NCBI RefSeq assembly: GCF_042643485.1 | Contig: NZ_JBHRSJ010000029.1 | Span: 186,001 to 250,000, forward strand | From: Azotobacter bryophylli | GTDB taxonomy: Bacteria > Pseudomonadota > Gammaproteobacteria > Pseudomonadales > Pseudomonadaceae | DNA: 64,000 bases | Direction of reading: 5' to 3' | Part shown: positions 27,335 through 35,328 of the stretch, in pieces | Layout: every line of letters begins with the position of its first letter | How positions within the stretch are numbered: position 1 is the stretch's first letter | Notes under the pieces: generated by a model | Database searches by the model: none | What the model saw: only the letters and a program-made list of their open reading frames with translations | Told to the model about the DNA's origin: nothing | Translations under genes and position numbers: made by a program

Positions 27335-28489
27335 ATGTACCGACCCAGCCTGTTCGCCAGCTTCTTCCAGGGCGGCTTCGAGTGCTCCAGCCATCGTCGT
27401 CACGACGGCCGGCGCCTCGACCTGATCGCCGCCACCGGCCACGACCGCCATGCGGCCGCGGACTACGCCCTCATGGTCGAGCACGACCTGCTCACCGTGC
27501 GCGACGGCCTGCGCTGGCACCTGATCGAGCGCAGCCCCGGGGTCTACGACTGGTCGAGCTTCCTGCCCATGCTGCGGGCCTCCCGCCGGCTGGGCCTGCA
27601 GGTGATCTGGGACGTCTGCCACTATGGCTGGCCGGACGACCTGGACATCTGGCGGCCGGCCTTCGTCGAGCGCTTCGCGCGCTTCGCCGCCGCCGCCGCC
27701 CGGCTGCTGCGCGACGAGGGCGTCGAGCGGCCCTTCTACTCGCCGATCAACGAGATCTCCTACTGGGCCTGGGCCGGCGGCGACCAGGCGATGTTCAACC
27801 CCATGACCCGCGGCCGCGCCCAGGAACTCAAGCACCAGCTGGTGCGCGCCAACATCGCCGCGATCGAGGCGATCCGCACGGTCGAGCCGTGCGCCCGCTT
27901 CGTCCAGGTCGACCCGGTGATCCAGGTCCTGCCGCTGCCGGGCCGTCCGGAGAGTGGGGAAACCGCCGAGGCCCACCGCGTGGCCATGTACGAGGCCTGG
28001 GACCTGCTCACCGGGCGCGCCTGGCCGGGCCTGGGCGGGCGGCCCGAGTACCTGGACATCCTCGGCATCAACTATTACTCGGACAACCAGTGGTTTCTGG
28101 GCGGCGAGACCGTGCGCGTCGGCCATCCGGCCTACCGGCCGTTCCAGGGCATCCTCGCCGAGCTCTACCGGCGCTACCGCCGGCCGATCCTGATCGCCGA
28201 GACTGGTGCCGAGGGCGAGGCCCGCGCGCCCTGGCTGCGCTACGTCGCCGCGGAAACCTTCGCCGCCATGCAGCGCGACGTGCCGGTGGAAGGCATCTGC
28301 CTCTACCCGGTGCAGGACTACCCCGGCTGGAGCAACGAGCGGCACTGCCCGACCGGCCTGATCGGGGTGCCCGACAGCCATGGTCGGCGCGAACTCTACG
28401 TCCCGCTGCAGACCGAGCTGCTGGCCCGGCAGGCGGCGCTGGCGCGCCTGCTGGACGATCAACCGAACTCCCCCCATCACCTGCCATGA
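27335..28489 (+). CDS. GH1-like beta-glycosidase
   Basis: The 384-residue protein is a TIM-barrel glycosidase of clan A type related to family 1. A candidate acid/base is Glu140 in SPINEISYW and a candidate nucleophile Glu289 in ILIAETGAEGE, the right spacing for a retaining enzyme. It lacks a signal peptide and is about 60-80 residues shorter than typical family 1 beta-glucosidases. Its stop codon overlaps the ABC exporter start as ATGA, so a cytoplasmic step before export is suggested; it could also act as a transglycosylase. Confidence 0.75.
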   Translation: MYRPSLFASFFQGGFECSSHRRHDGRRLDLIAATGHDRHAAADYALMVEHDLLTVRDGLRWHLIERSPGVYDWSSFLPMLRASRRLGLQVIWDVCHYGWPDDLDIWRPAFVERFARFAAAAARLLRDEGVERPFYSPINEISYWAWAGGDQAMFNPMTRGRAQELKHQLVRANIAAIEAIRTVEPCARFVQVDPVIQVLPLPGRPESGETAEAHRVAMYEAWDLLTGRAWPGLGGRPEYLDILGINYYSDNQWFLGGETVRVGHPAYRPFQGILAELYRRYRRPILIAETGAEGEARAPWLRYVAAETFAAMQRDVPVEGICLYPVQDYPGWSNERHCPTGLIGVPDSHGRRELYVPLQTELLARQAALARLLDDQPNSPHHLP

Positions 28490-30300
28490 ATCCCAAACCC
28501 AAGAAGACCGCCACCCGGCGCAAGCCCAAGCCGCTGATCCTCCCCGGCCAGCCGGTGCCCTTCCTCTGGCGCTACCTGCGCCTGCGGCCCTGGCACTTCG
28601 GCTTCATGTTCCTGCTGATCTTCTCCGCCTCCAGCTGCGCGGTGGCGGTGCAGTACGGCATGAAGCTCCTGGTCGACGCCCTGGCCAGCAACGACCGCCA
28701 GCACGCCGACGTGTGGACGCCGCTGGCTTTGTTCCTCACCCTGATCGTCGCCGAGAACGGCCTCTGGCGCATGAGCGGCTGGCTCGGCTGCCGCACCGTG
28801 GTGTCGAGCTGCGTGGACATCCGCGTCGAGCTGTTCCGCTACCTCACCGGCCACCCGATGCGCTACTTCAACGAGCACTTCGCCGGCGCCCTGGGCAACC
28901 GCATCACCGCCACCGGGATGGCCGCGGGCAACCTCTACGGCGGCTTCGCCTGGAAGATCATGCCGCCTCTGGTGGACTTCTTCGGCGCGGTGGTGGTGCT
29001 GTTCACCGTCGACTGGCGCATGGCCGTGTCGCTGATCGTCGCGGTGCTGCTGGTGGCCATCCTGATCACCGCCTACGGCATCCGCGGGCGGACCAAGCAC
29101 CAGCGCTACGCCGCCCAGGCCGCCCAGGTCGGCGGCGAGCTGGTGGACGCGGTGTCCAACGTCTGGACCATCAAGGCCTTCTCCGCCCGCGACCGCGAGA
29201 GCGACCGCCTGGCGCAGAGGATCGGCCGCGAGGCGCGCGCCCACCGCGGCAGCTGGATGTACATGGAGAAGACCCGCGTGCTGCACGACGTCTGCCTGTC
29301 GCTGATGGCCGCCGGCATGCTGGTCTGGGCCATCCTGCTGTGGCGCGCCGGCAGCGTCACCGCCGGCGACGTGGTGCTGGTCAGCACCCTGACCTTCCGC
29401 ATCCTCAACGGCTCGCGCGACCTGGCCCTGGCCCTGGTGGACGCCGTGCAGCAGCTCGGCGCCATCGCCGACACCCTGCGCGTGATCGTCCGTCCCCACG
29501 ACCTGAAGGACACCCACCTGCCGCTGCCGGAGGTGGACGGCACCATCGACCTGATCGACGTGAGCTACAGCTACCCGGACGGCCGCCAGGTGTTCAGCCA
29601 CCTCAACCTGCACATCCCGGCCGGGCAGAAAGTCGGCCTGGTCGGCCCCAGCGGCGCCGGCAAGTCGACCCTGGTGCAGCTGATCCAGCGCCTGGACGAC
29701 GTCAGGGAGGGCTGCATCCTGATCGACGGCCACGACATCCGCCAGGTCAGCGTCGACAGCCTGCGCCAGATGATCGCCGTGGTGCCGCAGGAGACCGCCC
29801 TGTTCGCCCGCAGCATCCGCGAGAACATCCGCTACGGCCGGCCGGACGCCAACAACCGCGAGGTCGAGGAGGCGGCGCGGCTGGCCTACTGCGACAGCTT
29901 CATCCGCGAGCTGCGCTACGGCTACGACACCCATGTCGGCGAACGCGGCGCGCGCCTCTCCGGCGGCCAAAGGCAGCGCCTGGGGATCGCCCGGGCCTTC
30001 CTCAAGGACTCGCCGATCCTGATCCTCGACGAGGCCACCTCGGCCCTCGACACCCGCTCCGAGGCGGAGATCCAGGTGGCCCTGGCCGACCTGGTGCGCG
30101 GCCGCACGGTGCTGGCGGTGGCGCACCGGCTGTCCACCGTGGCCAACTTCGACCGCATCCTGGTGCTGCAGGGCGGCAGGATCGTCGAGGACGGCCCGCC
30201 GGCCGAGCTGCTCAAGCGCGACGGCCTGTACGCTGCGCTGTGGAAGATGCAGGCCCACGGCTTCATGCACGACCCGGAGCTGCCGCCGGAGGTGCACTGA
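28486..30300 (+). CDS. ABC exporter, fused membrane and ATPase domains
   Basis: The 604-residue half-transporter has a six-helix type IV exporter domain (residues 25-330) and an ATPase domain with Walker A GPSGAGKST, Q-loop, signature LSGGQRQRLGIARA, Walker B ILILDEATSALD and the switch AHRLST. The basic N-terminus (NPKPKKTATRRKPKP) is cytoplasmic. It should act as a homodimer. Overlap with the glycosidase gene and presence of the mutase suggest that it moves a galactofuranose-bearing lipid or peptide product, but the cargo is unproven. Confidence 0.9.
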   Translation: MNPKPKKTATRRKPKPLILPGQPVPFLWRYLRLRPWHFGFMFLLIFSASSCAVAVQYGMKLLVDALASNDRQHADVWTPLALFLTLIVAENGLWRMSGWLGCRTVVSSCVDIRVELFRYLTGHPMRYFNEHFAGALGNRITATGMAAGNLYGGFAWKIMPPLVDFFGAVVVLFTVDWRMAVSLIVAVLLVAILITAYGIRGRTKHQRYAAQAAQVGGELVDAVSNVWTIKAFSARDRESDRLAQRIGREARAHRGSWMYMEKTRVLHDVCLSLMAAGMLVWAILLWRAGSVTAGDVVLVSTLTFRILNGSRDLALALVDAVQQLGAIADTLRVIVRPHDLKDTHLPLPEVDGTIDLIDVSYSYPDGRQVFSHLNLHIPAGQKVGLVGPSGAGKSTLVQLIQRLDDVREGCILIDGHDIRQVSVDSLRQMIAVVPQETALFARSIRENIRYGRPDANNREVEEAARLAYCDSFIRELRYGYDTHVGERGARLSGGQRQRLGIARAFLKDSPILILDEATSALDTRSEAEIQVALADLVRGRTVLAVAHRLSTVANFDRILVLQGGRIVEDGPPAELLKRDGLYAALWKMQAHGFMHDPELPPEVH

Positions 30301-30301
30301 G

Positions 30302-30523
30302 ATGCGCCGCGAGCCGGTGGATTCCTCCTGCCTGCGCGCCCTGGGCTACGACGAGCAGAGCCGGGTGCTGGAAGTGGAGTTCCACAGCGGCGGGCTCTAC
30401 CGCTTCGAACAGGTGCCGCCGGAGGCGGTGCGCGCGCTGCGCGCGGCCAACTCCCTGGGCCGCCACTTCAACCGCGTGTTCAAGACCTATGCTTTCCCCT
30501 ACCGCCGCCTCGACCGCGGCTGA
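30302..30523 (+). CDS. KTSC domain protein
   Basis: The 73-residue protein is a single KTSC domain (RALGYDEQSRVLEVEFHSGGLYRFEQVP... FKTYAFPYRRL), a small fold named after a lysyl-tRNA-synthetase-associated region. The function is unknown. It begins one base after the ABC exporter stop codon and is probably read through with it. Confidence 0.8.
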   Translation: MRREPVDSSCLRALGYDEQSRVLEVEFHSGGLYRFEQVPPEAVRALRAANSLGRHFNRVFKTYAFPYRRLDRG

Positions 30524-30545
30524 ACCCCACGCACCGGAGAAGGCC

Positions 30546-30761
30546 ATGTCCGACCACCACACCTACAAGAAGATCGAGCTCGTCGGCTCCTCGCGCAGTA
30601 GCATCGAGGAGGCCATCGACAACGCCCTGGCCGAGGCCGCCAAGACCCTGTCGCACCTGGAATGGTTCGAGGTGATCGACACCCGCGGCCACGTGGTCGA
30701 CGGCAAGGTCGGACACTACCAGGTCACCCTGAAGGTGGGCTTTCGCATCGCCGACAGCTGA
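30546..30761 (+). CDS. dodecin, flavin-binding storage protein
   Basis: The 71-residue protein matches dodecin: HTYKKIELVGSSRSSIEEAIDNAL, then TLSHLEWFEVIDTRGHV with the flavin-stacking Trp, and a final HYQVTLKVGFRI strand. Dodecins form 12-mers that sequester riboflavin, FMN or FAD in the cytoplasm. It follows the KTSC gene by 22 bases. Confidence 0.92.
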   Translation: MSDHHTYKKIELVGSSRSSIEEAIDNALAEAAKTLSHLEWFEVIDTRGHVVDGKVGHYQVTLKVGFRIADS

Positions 30762-30856
30762 CGTTCCTGCCGTGCCGGCCGGGCGGTCGCCCAGGCTCCG
30801 TTTTTCTGGTTTAGCCTCAACGTCTTACCCGCCGCCGGCGGCTCAAGGAGCGCTCC

Positions 30857-31852
30857 ATGCCACGCTTGGCAGACACCCCCTTTTCCGTCCTCGAACTGGC
30901 GCCGATCCGCGACGACGGCGGCCCGGCCGAGGCCCTGCACAACGCCCTGGTGCTCGCCCGTTATGCGGACATGCTCGGCTTCACCCGGTTCTGGGTGGCC
31001 GAGCACCACAACATGCCGGGCATCGCCAGTTCGGCCACCGCCGTGCTGGTCGGCCACCTCGCCGCCGGTACCACGCGCATCCGCGTCGGCTCCGGCGGCA
31101 TCATGCTGCCCAACCATGCGCCGCTGGTGATCGCCGAGCAGTTCGGCACCCTCGCCACCCTCTATCCGGGGCGCATCGACCTGGGCCTCGGCCGCGCGCC
31201 GGGCTGCGACCCGCTCACCGCCCGCGCCCTGCGCCGCGACCGCCTGGGCAGCGCCGACGACTTCCCGCAGGACGTGGAGGAGCTGCAGCGCCTGCTCGGC
31301 CCGGCGCAACCCGACCAGCCGGTGATCGCCATGCCCGGGGTCGACACCAACGTGCCGATCTGGCTGCTCGGCTCCAGCCTGTTCAGCGCCCGGCTGGCGG
31401 CGCAGAAGGGCCTGCCCTTCGCCTTCGCCTCGCACTTCGCGCCGCGCTACCTGCACGAGGCGCTGCGCGTCTACCGGGAGAACTTCCGCCCCTCGCCGGC
31501 GCTGGACAAGCCCTACGTGATGCTCGGCGTGCCGATGGTCGCCGCGCCGACCGACGAGGAGGCCGAGTTCCTCGCCACCACCCTCTACCGCCGCGTGCTG
31601 GCGCTGATCCGCGGGCAGAGCACGGTGCTGCGCCCGCCGGTGGAGTCCATGGCCGGCCAGTGGCTGCCCCACGAGAAGGAGGCGGTCGGCGAATTCCTCG
31701 GCCTGGCGGTGGTCGGCAGCCCGGAGAAGGTCCGTGCGCGCCTGGGGGTGATCCTCGAGCAGACCGAAGCCGACGAGCTGATCTTCACCTGCGACCTCTA
31801 CGAACAGGCCGACCGCCTGCGCGCCTTCGAGATCCTCGCCGGCTTTCGCTGA
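30857..31852 (+). CDS. LLM class flavin-dependent oxidoreductase
   Basis: The 331-residue protein is a luciferase-like monooxygenase of the MsnO8 subgroup that uses reduced FMN. Family landmarks are FSVLELAPIRDDG at the start, FTRFWVAEHHNMPGIASSAT, RIRVGSGGIMLPNHAPL, and DLGLGRAPGCDP. AAGGAG precedes the ATG. The substrate is unknown. It is preceded by a dodecin gene, a flavin store, which may be a functional link. Confidence 0.9.
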   Translation: MPRLADTPFSVLELAPIRDDGGPAEALHNALVLARYADMLGFTRFWVAEHHNMPGIASSATAVLVGHLAAGTTRIRVGSGGIMLPNHAPLVIAEQFGTLATLYPGRIDLGLGRAPGCDPLTARALRRDRLGSADDFPQDVEELQRLLGPAQPDQPVIAMPGVDTNVPIWLLGSSLFSARLAAQKGLPFAFASHFAPRYLHEALRVYRENFRPSPALDKPYVMLGVPMVAAPTDEEAEFLATTLYRRVLALIRGQSTVLRPPVESMAGQWLPHEKEAVGEFLGLAVVGSPEKVRARLGVILEQTEADELIFTCDLYEQADRLRAFEILAGFR

Positions 31853-31935
31853 GAAGCGGCCCGCGATCCGCCCCGCGTCGGGCGCGCCTACGGGCACCGA
31901 AGCCCGGCCCTGCGGCCTTTGCCGCCAGGGCCGCC

Positions 31936-32000
31936 GTAGGAGCCGATTCATCGGCGATCCCCGTCACTGCCCAGGCATCGCGAATGAATTCGCTCCCACC
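31936..32000. repeat. REP-like element 2
   Basis: The arms GTAGGAGCCGATTCATCGGCGAT and ATCGCGAATGAATTCGCTCCCAC form an imperfect hairpin between two convergent genes. It belongs to the same family as the elements at 22805 and 46963. Confidence 0.7.
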
Positions 32001-32017
32001 GGAACGTTGCCGACGGC

Positions 32018-33595
32018 TCAGCGCCCCGGACCGGCGCCGGCCCGTTCGGTCGCGGCGGTGGAGGTCGGCGTCAGCAGGTCGCGGCAGTCCACCAGGCGGG
32101 CCGGCCGGAAGACCTCGAGCAGGTAGTCGCGCAGCTCCGGGTCGACGCTCGGCTGGTAGACCTTCTCCGGGGCGAGCAGGGATTTGCGGAAATTCCAGTC
32201 GACGACGTAGCTGCCGCTGAGCGCGGCATCGAAGGCGGCGCGGCTGGGGAACGGGGTGAAATCGAGGACGCAGCGCTGGTCGGCGTGCATCTGCACCCGG
32301 GCGAGGAACTGGGGCAGGGATTCCCGCCGCTCGTAGGGCGCCATGCCGGGGAGCAGCAGCTTCACCCCGTCGCCGTAATAGAGGTAGACATCGGCCACCA
32401 CGTTCGGCCCCAGCGACGGCACACCGAAGACGAAGACCACCCGGGCGTCGGTCGCCGGGCGCAAGCGGTAGTCGGCCAGGCCCGCCCAGGGCGCCTGGAA
32501 GGTGCCGCTGCGCAGGGCCTGCAACGCCTGCGGCAGCAGCGAGCCGTGCAGCACCAGTATGGAAAACAGCCCGCAGGCCAGGAGGCCGATCACCGGCTGG
32601 CGGTCTTGCTCCCGGTTGCGCAGCCAGAGCCCGGCCAGCGCGGCCATGACGAACACCACGCCGTAGCCGAGGGTGCGCGAGCCGAACAGGTCGAACTGGG
32701 TGGACACCCGCAGGCCGTAGGCCACGAGCAGGTAGCCGATGCCGCAGAGCAGCAGGAACAGACAGGCGCGGTCGGCCGGCTCCCCGCTGCTGCCGGCGAA
32801 GCGCACGGCACGGAAGGACAGGGCGAGGAACACCAGGAAGGACGCCGCCACCGCCAGCGCGTTCTTGGCCAGCGCCTGCACGAAGACCAGCGAGAGGTAG
32901 GCCAGGGACTCCGGCGCCGGTATCCGCTCGAGGCCCGAGCCGTAGCCGGTGACGGCGGCGTTGAAGCTGTAGTAGCCGAAGAAGAACGCGCCGGCGACCA
33001 GGAAGGCCGGCAGCGACTTCAGCGCGACGCGCCGGCCGAAGGCCAGCCAGGTGGCGAGGAACAGGACCGAGGCGAAGGGGCCGAAGAAATAGCGCGACAG
33101 GCAGCCGATCAGCAGGAACAGCGACAGCAGGACCGCGTAGCCGTAGCCCCGCTCCTGCCGGGCCAGGCGCGCCACGCAGAACAGGGTGCCGCAGCAGGCG
33201 AAGAGGAACAGGTTCTCCGACCAGGTGTAGCGGTACAGGTGCAGGGTCAGCGGGTTGAGCACGGCCAGGGCGGCCGCCGGCAGGTTGCGCAGGGCGTCGG
33301 CCAGCAGCAGGAAGCCCCCGGAGAGCAGCAGGAAGTTGACGAGCTTGCTGCCGACCAGCAGGCTGCCGATGTCCGCCGACGGCGCGCTCAGGGCGATGGC
33401 CATGGGGTAGCCGCAGGGGAACACGGCGAAGTACTCCCCGGACAGCGAACAGCCATGGCCCTGGCGCAGGGCCTGGGCCACGTGCAGGTACTTCCAGGAA
33501 TCCGGGGTGATGAAGCCGAAGGCCGCGGCGAGCAGGGCCGTCAGCAGCAGGATCAGGATCACCGTCAGGTAACAGAGCACTCGTGCGCGGGTCAT
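32018..33595 (-). CDS. GT-C fold membrane glycosyltransferase (putative)
   Basis: The 525-residue protein has 10-12 hydrophobic helices followed by a soluble C-terminal domain of about 130 residues (from VVFVFGVPSLGPN). The first periplasmic loop contains an acid residue in FITPDSWKYLHVAQALRQGHG (Asp32), the position of the catalytic aspartate in polyprenyl-phosphate-sugar GT-C enzymes (GT39-like). GGAGGGAAGC precedes the ATG at 33595. It is the last gene of the arabinose-type operon and could add sugar from a lipid carrier on the periplasmic side. Confidence 0.65.
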   Translation of the reverse strand: MTRARVLCYLTVILILLLTALLAAAFGFITPDSWKYLHVAQALRQGHGCSLSGEYFAVFPCGYPMAIALSAPSADIGSLLVGSKLVNFLLLSGGFLLLADALRNLPAAALAVLNPLTLHLYRYTWSENLFLFACCGTLFCVARLARQERGYGYAVLLSLFLLIGCLSRYFFGPFASVLFLATWLAFGRRVALKSLPAFLVAGAFFFGYYSFNAAVTGYGSGLERIPAPESLAYLSLVFVQALAKNALAVAASFLVFLALSFRAVRFAGSSGEPADRACLFLLLCGIGYLLVAYGLRVSTQFDLFGSRTLGYGVVFVMAALAGLWLRNREQDRQPVIGLLACGLFSILVLHGSLLPQALQALRSGTFQAPWAGLADYRLRPATDARVVFVFGVPSLGPNVVADVYLYYGDGVKLLLPGMAPYERRESLPQFLARVQMHADQRCVLDFTPFPSRAAFDAALSGSYVVDWNFRKSLLAPEKVYQPSVDPELRDYLLEVFRPARLVDCRDLLTPTSTAATERAGAGPGR

Positions 33596-33642
33596 CTTGC
33601 TTCCCTCCCGATCGTGGATGGGCCCGGGCGCCGGACCGCCCC

Positions 33643-34590
33643 TCACCGGCCGGACCGGCTGCCCGATAGCGCCAGGACACCGATCCCCACGGCGAACCAT
33701 AGGGTCGCCAGACGGATCAGCACGGTCGCGGCGATGGCGTCGGCCGCGGCCATGCCCTGCCACGCCAGCAGGGCGACCATCACCGCCTCGGCGCCGCCCA
33801 GGCCGCCGGGCATGAAGCTCAGGGCGCCGGCGAGCATGGCCAGGGCGTAGACGAAGAGCGCGAAGGCCAGCGGCACCTGCGCGCCCATCCCGCGCAGCAC
33901 CCCGTAGAAGGCCAGGGCCTCGGCGCCCCAGGCGAGCAGACCGAGCAGCGTGGCGGCCAGCAGCAGGCCGGGCCGGTGGCAGCGCCGCGCCGCCTGCAGG
34001 ACCCAGAGGGCCTGGCGAGTCAGCGTGGCCAGCCGCCCCGACGTCCCGCCCAGCGGCGCCAGCAGCCGCTCCAGCAGGCGGCCCTGGCTCAGGGCCGCCA
34101 GACAGACCAGCCCTAGGACCAGGCCGGCGACGATCAGCGGCCGGGCGTCCGGATGGCGGCCGAGGCCGAACAGGGCCAGCAGCGCCACGGCGCAGAGATC
34201 GGACAGGCGCTCGCTGAAGAAGGCGGCGAAGCTCTGCGCGTAGGGCACCCCCCAGGGCTTGAGCAGCACCCCGCGCAGGGCCTCGCCGGCCTTGCCGGGG
34301 GTGGTGGTCAGGGCGAAGCCGGCCAGGTAGATGCGCAGGCTCGGCCGCCACGCCAGCCTCTGGCCGAGGGCGCCGAGGTAAAGCTGCCAGCGCAGGAAGC
34401 GCAGCCCGTAGTTGGCCAGCGCCAGCAGCAGGGCCAGGCCGATGCCGGAGGCGCCGACCCGGGCCGCCGCACGGACGACCTCCGCCCAGCCGCCCCACAG
34501 GGAGAAGCCCAGGTAGCCGGCGGCCGCCAGCAGCACCGAGAGGATCAGGGCGCGGTAGCGCCAGCCGGAGAGGTGCAGGGCCTGGCTCAC
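33643..34590 (-). CDS. lysylphosphatidylglycerol-synthase-TM / flippase-like membrane protein
   Basis: The 315-residue inner-membrane protein has about eight helices and the UPF0104/AglD-like motifs: LRFLRWQLYLGALG, GFALTTTPGKAGEALRGVLL, FSERLSDLCAVALL and FMPGGLGGAEAVMVALL. Such proteins are widespread near polyprenyl-linked glycan genes and are suspected transporters of lipid-linked sugars. Its ATG overlaps the DprE2-like stop as ATGA. Confidence 0.85.
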   Translation of the reverse strand: MSQALHLSGWRYRALILSVLLAAAGYLGFSLWGGWAEVVRAAARVGASGIGLALLLALANYGLRFLRWQLYLGALGQRLAWRPSLRIYLAGFALTTTPGKAGEALRGVLLKPWGVPYAQSFAAFFSERLSDLCAVALLALFGLGRHPDARPLIVAGLVLGLVCLAALSQGRLLERLLAPLGGTSGRLATLTRQALWVLQAARRCHRPGLLLAATLLGLLAWGAEALAFYGVLRGMGAQVPLAFALFVYALAMLAGALSFMPGGLGGAEAVMVALLAWQGMAAADAIAATVLIRLATLWFAVGIGVLALSGSRSGR

Positions 34591-35327
34591 AGGTTCAGCC
34601 TCTTGAACAGCGGCTGCGGGATGCTGCGGATGGCCAGCATGATCGGCGCCCAGAAGCCCGGCGCGTAGAGGGTCGAGCTGCCGCGCTCGATGCGCGAGAC
34701 GATGCGCCGGGCGACCTGCTCGGGGCTCGCCAGCAGCGCCGCCGGCAGCGGCAGGCCGCGGGTCATGGGCGTGTCGACGAAGCCCGGCTTGATCGTGACC
34801 ACCTGCACCCCGGCCCGGAACAGCCGCGCCCGCAGCCCTTCGCAGAAGGTCGAGACCGCCGCCTTGGCCGCGCCATAGAGGTAGTTGGAGGGACGCCCAC
34901 GGTCGCCGGCCACCGAGGAGATCACCGCCAGGGTGCCGCAGCCCTGGGTCTCCAGCTGGCCGGCCAGGCGGATCAGCAGGGCGACGACCGAGCCGCCGTT
35001 GTTGGCGAACTCCCGCATGGCCAGCGCCACGTCCTGCTCGCAGGCCTTCTGGTCGGGCAGCGTGCCGTGGGCGATCAGGGCCAGATCGATCTGCCCCAGG
35101 CTTTCCAGGCAGCGTTCGAGCATGGCCGGATGGGCGTCCAGATCGGTGGCGTCCATCCGGTAGGTGGTCACCGCCGCGGCACCGCGGGCGCGCAGGTCGG
35201 CGGCGGTCTGCTCGAGCTTCTCCGGGTTGCGCCCGACCAGGAAGAAGGCGTCGCCCTGCGCCGCCCAGAGACGGGCGCAGGCCGCCGCGATGGTGGAAGT
35301 GGCGCCGATGATCAGGATGTTCTTCAT
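34587..35327 (-). CDS. DprE2-like SDR reductase (decaprenylphosphoryl-keto-ribose reductase type)
   Basis: The 246-residue SDR has GATSTIAAACARLWAAQG as its cofactor loop (the GATSxI form seen in DprE2-like proteins rather than the common TGxxxGIG), ISSVAGDRGRPSNYLYGAAKA with catalytic Ser/Tyr/Lys, and PGFVDTPMTRGLPLP. In mycobacteria the partner reduces the 2-keto intermediate made by DprE1 to give polyprenylphosphoryl-D-arabinose. Its position two genes from a DprE1 homologue makes that role likely here. It starts one base after the upstream stop codon. Confidence 0.85.
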   Translation of the reverse strand: MKNILIIGATSTIAAACARLWAAQGDAFFLVGRNPEKLEQTAADLRARGAAAVTTYRMDATDLDAHPAMLERCLESLGQIDLALIAHGTLPDQKACEQDVALAMREFANNGGSVVALLIRLAGQLETQGCGTLAVISSVAGDRGRPSNYLYGAAKAAVSTFCEGLRARLFRAGVQVVTIKPGFVDTPMTRGLPLPAALLASPEQVARRIVSRIERGSSTLYAPGFWAPIMLAIRSIPQPLFKRLNL

Positions 35328-35328
35328 G

